A stretch of 18,948 nt of DNA from a bacterium HR41. Lineage in GTDB: Bacteria; Actinomycetota; Thermoleophilia; Solirubrobacterales; Thermoleophilaceae. The notes beneath the pieces were generated by a model. That model saw nothing but the letters and a program-made list of their open reading frames with translations, was not told the origin of the DNA and ran no database searches. Of this stretch, positions 15,333 to 18,948 are shown piece after piece. The stretch covers positions 1 to 18,948 of the forward strand of contig BEIR01000005.1 of assembly GCA_002898855.1 (NCBI GenBank), given 5' to 3'. The position numbers were made by a program, and so were the translations under genes. The first letter of the stretch is position 1. Each line of letters begins with the position of its first letter.

Positions 15333-15434
15333 GTCGATTCCAACAGGGTACGGCGGCGAGTGTTGCGGCACTGCAAGAACCGCTGCCAAAGCGACGATGC
15401 AGCGCGTGTGTGCGGGTGCCGTGGCGTGGAAGGG

Positions 15435-16080
15435 CTAGAAGACTGCCTCGGGCCCGTTGCCGCGGTTGTCGTCGCGGAAAGCGGTCAGCGCCCGCCACGT
15501 CGCTGCGTCGAGCTTGCGACAACCGAGCAGCCGTCCCCGTGCCGAGGGGCGCCGGATCGGCGTTCCAGGCGGTCATCGCTACGGCGTAGGGCATCGTCCG
15601 GCGTGGCACGAGCAACATCATCCAGTCGTCCTTCTCGAAGTAGGCGCGCAGAGCGGCACGCTGGCTACGCGGCAGGTTGGGCTTGGCCCAGAGAATCACG
15701 CGGCCGTGCTCGAGCGAGTGCACCAGTTCGGTGTCTTTCGGTGCGCGCTGGTAGAGGCCGTCGCGCGCAGCGAACTCGAAGTGGCGGCCGGACGTCGGTG
15801 GGTTGGAGCTGTACTTGACGGGCGCGTTGCGGTCGTTGACGTGGTCGCGCGACGGGGCGCGCATCGTTTTGTAGTCGCAGCCTGCCGCCCGCGCCGCCGC
15901 CCGCACGTCAGCTGTGGCGTTGCCGACGTTCGGCGCCTCGCCCCCGCTCGGGAACACTTCCGGTGCGCTGCGGCTGGTGCCACCGCAGGCGCTCGCGACG
16001 AGCGCGACCGTCACCGACGTTGCAAGCAACGCTGCGCGTAACCGGGATGCGCGCTCTGTCTTTTCGGCGGGACGGCTCAC
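15435..16080 (-). pseudogene. DUF3105 lipoprotein-like gene with a one-base frameshift
   Basis: GTG at 16080 starts a protein with an N-terminal hydrophobic signal ending ...LVASAC, a near-lipobox with Cys32. The DUF3105 core follows: VKYSSNPPTSGRHFE (88-102), DTELVHSLEHGRVILWAKP (116-134) and LLVPRRTMPYAVAMTAWN (156-173). After codon 178, at a run of four G on the plus strand (15546-15549), the frame changes. The expected ending, GRLLGCRKLDAATWRALTAF then RDDNRGNGPEAVF and TAG, is intact in the next frame. Deleting one base of the run restores a normal 214-residue protein. Left as read, translation would continue into unrelated sequence to 15061. DUF3105 proteins are secreted and their function is unknown. 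The clean restoration suggests a recent indel or a homopolymer error. The start lies 7 bp after the hydrolase stop, so the two are probably cotranscribed. Confidence 0.87.
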
Positions 16081-16087
16081 GAAACGT

Positions 16088-17011
16088 TCAGGTCGATGTC
16101 CGGCGCACGCGGCCGCCTCGTACGTTACTAGGGCGTGCTCGCCGAGCGGGCGCCCTGGACCGCGCCGCGGTGCGCCAGCATCGCGCTGCGAAGCGAGCTA
16201 TCTCGTCGGTCAGTCGCGCCGGCGAGATCCACAGTTCGAGGATCGAGCTGCTGCGCACGAGACGAGCGTTCGGCAGCGCCCGCACGAGCTGGTCCGCGTC
16301 GGAGAAGGGGTGGATCGGGTCGCGCGGGTGCCCGATCACGAGCGCTGGTTGGCGCAGCTCGCCCCACTGCTCGTGGGGAGGAGCGACACGTCCGTAGAAC
16401 AGCCCCTGCAGCAGCGACGCCGAGGGTTTGGGATCTTGTGCCAGCCAATCGAGGCCGGTATCGGTCAAGTGCGAGACGCCGCGCGGCAGTCGCCGTGCCA
16501 CCGCGGCGACAGCCCGCATCGCGGGCGCTCCGAAGGTCAACGCCACGAGCAGGGGAGTGAAGGCCAGCGCGACGGCGAGCAGCGCATTGTCGAGCACTGG
16601 CATCGAAAGCACCATCCCGCGGATCCGCTCCGGCGCAAGAGCAGCGGCCTCGAGCGTCGTGTTGGCGCCGAGCGACGGGCCACCGACCACGGCCTGCTCG
16701 ATCCCCTCGTGATCGAGGAGGCCGATCACGCCCTCGGCGAGGCGCGTCATCGAGTACTCCCACATCTCGGTCGGACGGTCGGACTCGCCGTGCCCGAGGA
16801 GATCGAGGGTGTAGACGCAGAAGCCGCGCTCGGCGAGAGCGCGCGCCAACGGATCGTTGAGCCAGCGCGGAAACAAAAGGCCCGGCAAGAGAACTACGTA
16901 GCGGCCGCCGCTGCCGTAACGGTCGTAGACGAGCCGGTGCCGTGCGTGCAGGAAGCTGCCGGTGACGATCGCCAAATCCACCTCCCCCTGCGCCGCCGGG
17001 CGTCGTGCCAT
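16088..17011 (-). CDS. Alpha/beta hydrolase-fold protein lacking a visible catalytic His
   Basis: The protein has 307 residues from ATG 17011. The fold is clear: VVLLPGLLFPRW (39-50, oxyanion region), YTLDLLGHGESDRP (67-80), the nucleophile elbow VVGGPSLGANTT with Ser113, and IGHPRDPIHPF with Asp231 at the acid position. The catalytic His is expected near 257-260, after the ARLVRSS strand and before the SPARLTDEIARF helix. There the sequence reads ILEL, and no His follows in the remaining 50 residues. Ser and Asp are thus kept but the base appears lost, so the protein may be inactive, use another residue, or carry a sequence error. The last 30 residues are Arg/Ala-rich and unlike the family. 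The substrate is unknown. It heads a run with the DUF3105 gene and the amidase. The gap to nucS is 93 bp. Confidence 0.85.
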   Translation of the reverse strand: MARRPAAQGEVDLAIVTGSFLHARHRLVYDRYGSGGRYVVLLPGLLFPRWLNDPLARALAERGFCVYTLDLLGHGESDRPTEMWEYSMTRLAEGVIGLLDHEGIEQAVVGGPSLGANTTLEAAALAPERIRGMVLSMPVLDNALLAVALAFTPLLVALTFGAPAMRAVAAVARRLPRGVSHLTDTGLDWLAQDPKPSASLLQGLFYGRVAPPHEQWGELRQPALVIGHPRDPIHPFSDADQLVRALPNARLVRSSSILELWISPARLTDEIARFAARCWRTAARSRAPARRARPSNVRGGRVRRTST

Positions 17012-17019
17012 CGCAAGCG

Positions 17020-17025
17020 AGCATA
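17020..17025 (-). promoter_or_regulatory. Candidate -10 element before the hydrolase gene
   Basis: TATGCT on the minus strand ends 8 nt before the ATG at 17011. It fits a TANNNT -10 box with the transcript starting at or beside the start codon. No ribosome site is seen, and no convincing -35 element was found. Confidence 0.35.
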
Positions 17026-17104
17026 AAGGCGGCGCGCCCGACCTCGCCTAGGGTTCGCGCACGCCCGTCGGGGCGCGAGAAGCCGCCCGTTCGGGCCGCG
17101 ACGA

Positions 17105-17776
17105 TCAGGCCGCGAAGAGGCGCAGCTCGGGACTGCGCTCGCCGCGCAGTCGCGCCAGATCGATCTCGGCGCAGACGATGCCGCGCGACTCGGCAAGGGC
17201 GCGTGCTTGGGGCTTTATCGCGCAAGCAGCCAGCACGCCACGACAAGGGCGTAGCTGAGGATCGGCGTTGATCCGCTCGAGGTAGCGCGTCAGCTGGTCG
17301 ACCGCCTCGGTCGTGGCTACGCGCTTGATCTCGACAGCCACGTACCCGCCGTCGGCATCGCGACAGAGGAGATCGACCGGCCCGATGTCGGTCGCCCACT
17401 CGCGCCGCACGAGCAGGAAACCTTCGCCGAGTGATGTCGGATCGTGGGCAAGCAGACGCTGCAGTTCCGCCTCGACCCCGTCCTTCTCGAGCTTCGACTC
17501 GGCGTCGAGCGGAAACTCGTGGTCGGCGAGGATCTCGGCGATGCGGACCTCGATCTCTTCGTCGGGCCCGCGCACGCGGCGCACGCGCAAAAGACCGGGC
17601 TGCTCCTCGATCGCGGTCGGTGCGCTCATCCAGTTGAGGGGCTTGTAGCCGCCGTAATCGGCGTGGATCTGCACCGAGCCGTCGCCCTTCACCAGCACCA
17701 TGCGCACTGCCTCGGGCAATCGCGTGCGCAGGCGGCCACGGTACTCCACCTCGCAACGAGCGACGATCACGCGCAT
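17105..17776 (-). CDS. nucS: Mismatch-specific endonuclease NucS (EndoMS)
   Basis: The protein has 223 residues, full length for the family, from ATG 17776. The N-terminal DNA-binding/dimerisation domain begins MRVIVARCEVEYRGRL and includes GSVQIHADYGGYKPLNWMS (33-51). The C-terminal restriction-like nuclease domain has REWATDIGPVDLLCRD (125-140) and GGYVAVEIKR (143-152), giving the catalytic set Asp135, Glu149, Lys151 and Gln161 of the D-ExK type. The end, ELRLFAA, contains the LRLF element that binds the beta sliding clamp in actinobacterial NucS, here followed by two Ala. NucS cuts both strands at base mismatches and replaces MutS/MutL repair in many actinobacteria and archaea. It is divergent from the sensor gene. 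A TAGCGT hexamer at 17786-17791 lies 9 nt before the ATG and may be a -10 element. Confidence 0.95.
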   Translation of the reverse strand: MRVIVARCEVEYRGRLRTRLPEAVRMVLVKGDGSVQIHADYGGYKPLNWMSAPTAIEEQPGLLRVRRVRGPDEEIEVRIAEILADHEFPLDAESKLEKDGVEAELQRLLAHDPTSLGEGFLLVRREWATDIGPVDLLCRDADGGYVAVEIKRVATTEAVDQLTRYLERINADPQLRPCRGVLAACAIKPQARALAESRGIVCAEIDLARLRGERSPELRLFAA

Positions 17777-17929
17777 GCGCGCCCGACGCTAGCGAGGCAT
17801 GCGGACGCTCGCGCCCTTCGCTGCGGATCGCGTGGCCCTCGTCCAGACAGCCTGGACACCTGGCCGATCAATTTCCGCCGCTGCGCGGCCGATGCCGATA
17901 CAGGACCTGCCCATACCCACGGGGGAGAA

Positions 17930-18948
17930 GTGTTCAGACCGCTCAGAGGTGTCGCCGCGCGGCTAGTGCCGCGCGGTCTCACAGCTACCCAGTGGCTGCT
18001 CGCCGTCGCAGGGGTGGCCAGTGTCGCTGCTCTGATGGTGGTCGCCGATGCAACACGCCGCCGTGCCGACGAGTACCGACGCGCGGAGGTGGCGCTCGAA
18101 CAGATCCGTGCCGAGGCCGCCAATGTCTCGGCGATCGCATGGCAGGGCCTCTTCCGTTACTACACCGAGGGCGCGTCGGCGCCGCTCGGCAGCGCGCTGT
18201 CGGCCGCCGGCGTGAGCACCTGGTCACGTATCCAAGCCGCACTGGACGAGCTCCGATCCACCGGAACGCACAGGGCGCTCGCCGTTCTCAGCCGCGATCA
18301 CAGCGATCTGTTCAACGCCGGCATGGACGCCTACGGCGCCTTCCAGCGTGGTGACGCAGCGCGAGCCGTGCGCCTTGCTCGCACGCGGATCCAACCGGCG
18401 ATCGAGCGGTTGGAAGCGAACGCTGCCGCGCTCGCGCGCGGGCAACGGGCGACCGCCCGATCGACGCTCACACGCGCCCGCCTGATCCTGTTGCTGTCGG
18501 TTTTGCTCGCTGGCGTGCTCGTGGGAACGCTGGCCTGGAGGTTCGAGCGAACGCGCCGGCGGATGCGCATCGCGCAAGAGCTGCGCGCCGCCGAGCGTGC
18601 GGAGGAAGAGCGCTTGCGCGCTCTGCTCGAGCAGTCACGCGACTGCCTGTTGGTACTCGGCGACCAGCTCGTCGTCCGCTGGGCCGGCGGTGCCGCCCAG
18701 AGTCTCTTCGGCCGCGACGCGTGCGCGCTCGTCGGCGTGCCGTTCGACGCCCTAGTTGCCGACGAGGACCGGGAGCTCGTCGCCAACTTCCTAGCGGCTG
18801 CGGCTGCGCGCACGAACGGCGACGGGATCGACTGTCGCCTGCGCCACGACAGCGGCTACACGGTTCACGCCGAGATCGTCGCAAGCGACCGCTCCACCGA
18901 CCCGAAGATCGGCGGGATCGTTTTGACGGTGCGCGATATCGGCGAGCG
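17930..18948 (+). CDS. Membrane sensor protein with PAS domain, N-terminal part (cut by window edge)
   Basis: An open frame of 339 codons runs off the right edge. The GTG at 17930 is preceded by GGGGAG with only 2-3 nt spacing. No in-frame start lies upstream for at least 50 bp, and no other start precedes the first span. A membrane span lies at about 22-40. An all-helical extracytoplasmic domain of some 140 residues follows (43-180), like a four-helix-bundle chemosensor. A second span lies at about 184-204. After it comes a charged helix (RIAQELRAAERAEEERLRALLEQS), then a PAS fold from about 233: DCLLVLGDQLVVRWAGGAAQ, LFGRDACALVG, ADEDRELV, ending VLTVRDIGE, the usual PAS exit. The output domain lies outside the window; a histidine kinase or a GGDEF/EAL module would be typical. 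What it senses cannot be told. Confidence 0.85.
   Translation, partial: MFRPLRGVAARLVPRGLTATQWLLAVAGVASVAALMVVADATRRRADEYRRAEVALEQIRAEAANVSAIAWQGLFRYYTEGASAPLGSALSAAGVSTWSRIQAALDELRSTGTHRALAVLSRDHSDLFNAGMDAYGAFQRGDAARAVRLARTRIQPAIERLEANAAALARGQRATARSTLTRARLILLLSVLLAGVLVGTLAWRFERTRRRMRIAQELRAAERAEEERLRALLEQSRDCLLVLGDQLVVRWAGGAAQSLFGRDACALVGVPFDALVADEDRELVANFLAAAAARTNGDGIDCRLRHDSGYTVHAEIVASDRSTDPKIGGIVLTVRDIGE

Noticed and set aside
15061..15434. C-terminal extension of the DUF3105 frame
   Set aside because: It is the wrong frame after the indel, with Arg/Ser-rich sequence over the amidase gene. The correct ending is in the next frame, at 15435.
16128..17756. A 542-residue minus-strand open frame across nucS and the hydrolase
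   Set aside because: It is a shadow frame. The real proteins in this span have clear family motifs, and this one is Arg-rich with none.
1..18948. CRISPR arrays, tRNA or rRNA genes, insertion sequences, prophage genes
   Set aside because: No regularly spaced direct repeats, cloverleaf-like segments, rRNA-like sequence, transposases or terminal inverted repeats were seen on reading. The only regular repeats are the propeller blades.

Overview
The window is a very GC-rich chromosomal stretch. Codon third positions are almost all G or C, GTG starts are frequent, some starts look leaderless, and there is a NucS-type mismatch endonuclease. Together these point to an actinobacterium, and the mix of families would fit the Thermoleophilia/Solirubrobacterales. 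That placement is inference; there is no rRNA or other marker here to prove it.

Layout. (1) 1-1759, plus strand: the 3' end of a FlaA1/CapD/WbpM-type nucleotide-sugar 4,6-dehydratase and a two-span membrane protein with a LytR_C domain. (2) 1852-3785, minus strand: a GT4 glycosyltransferase and a sugar N-formyltransferase joined by a GTGA start/stop overlap. (3) 3834-7150, plus strand: two membrane-anchored extracytoplasmic proteins, one with a FlgD-type Ig domain and an uncharacterised C-terminal domain, the other a PQQ/BamB-type beta-propeller. (4) 7045-12389, minus strand: a tight four-gene operon of WbuB-like GT4, GT2, O-antigen ligase/polymerase-like protein and GT87-like membrane glycosyltransferase. 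Its last gene overlaps the propeller gene tail to tail by 106 bp. (5) 12507-13154, plus strand: a phosphoglycosyl transferase interrupted by an in-frame TGA. (6) 13233-17776, minus strand: a peptidoglycan-recognition-type amidase, a DUF3105 lipoprotein gene with a one-base frameshift, an alpha/beta hydrolase-fold protein without a visible catalytic His, and nucS. (7) 17930 to the right edge, plus strand: the start of a membrane sensor with a PAS domain.

How the genes fit together. Regions 1-5 read as a cell-surface polysaccharide locus. A 4,6-dehydratase makes a keto-deoxy sugar nucleotide, and a formyltransferase would cap the amino sugar derived from it; the aminotransferase is not in the window. 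A phosphoglycosyl transferase would load the first sugar on the lipid carrier, GT4 and GT2 enzymes extend it, and polytopic enzymes polymerise or decorate it. The amidase and LytR_C protein belong to the cell envelope.

The most notable points are the TGA at a normally Gly codon of the phosphoglycosyl transferase, the frameshift at a G4 run in the DUF3105 gene (two lesions about 2.8 kb apart, which could be real decay or sequence error), the FlgD-Ig/uncharacterised-domain protein beside the propeller, and the hydrolase lacking its His. No rRNA, tRNA, insertion sequence or CRISPR array was seen. No intergenic gap exceeds about 155 bp.
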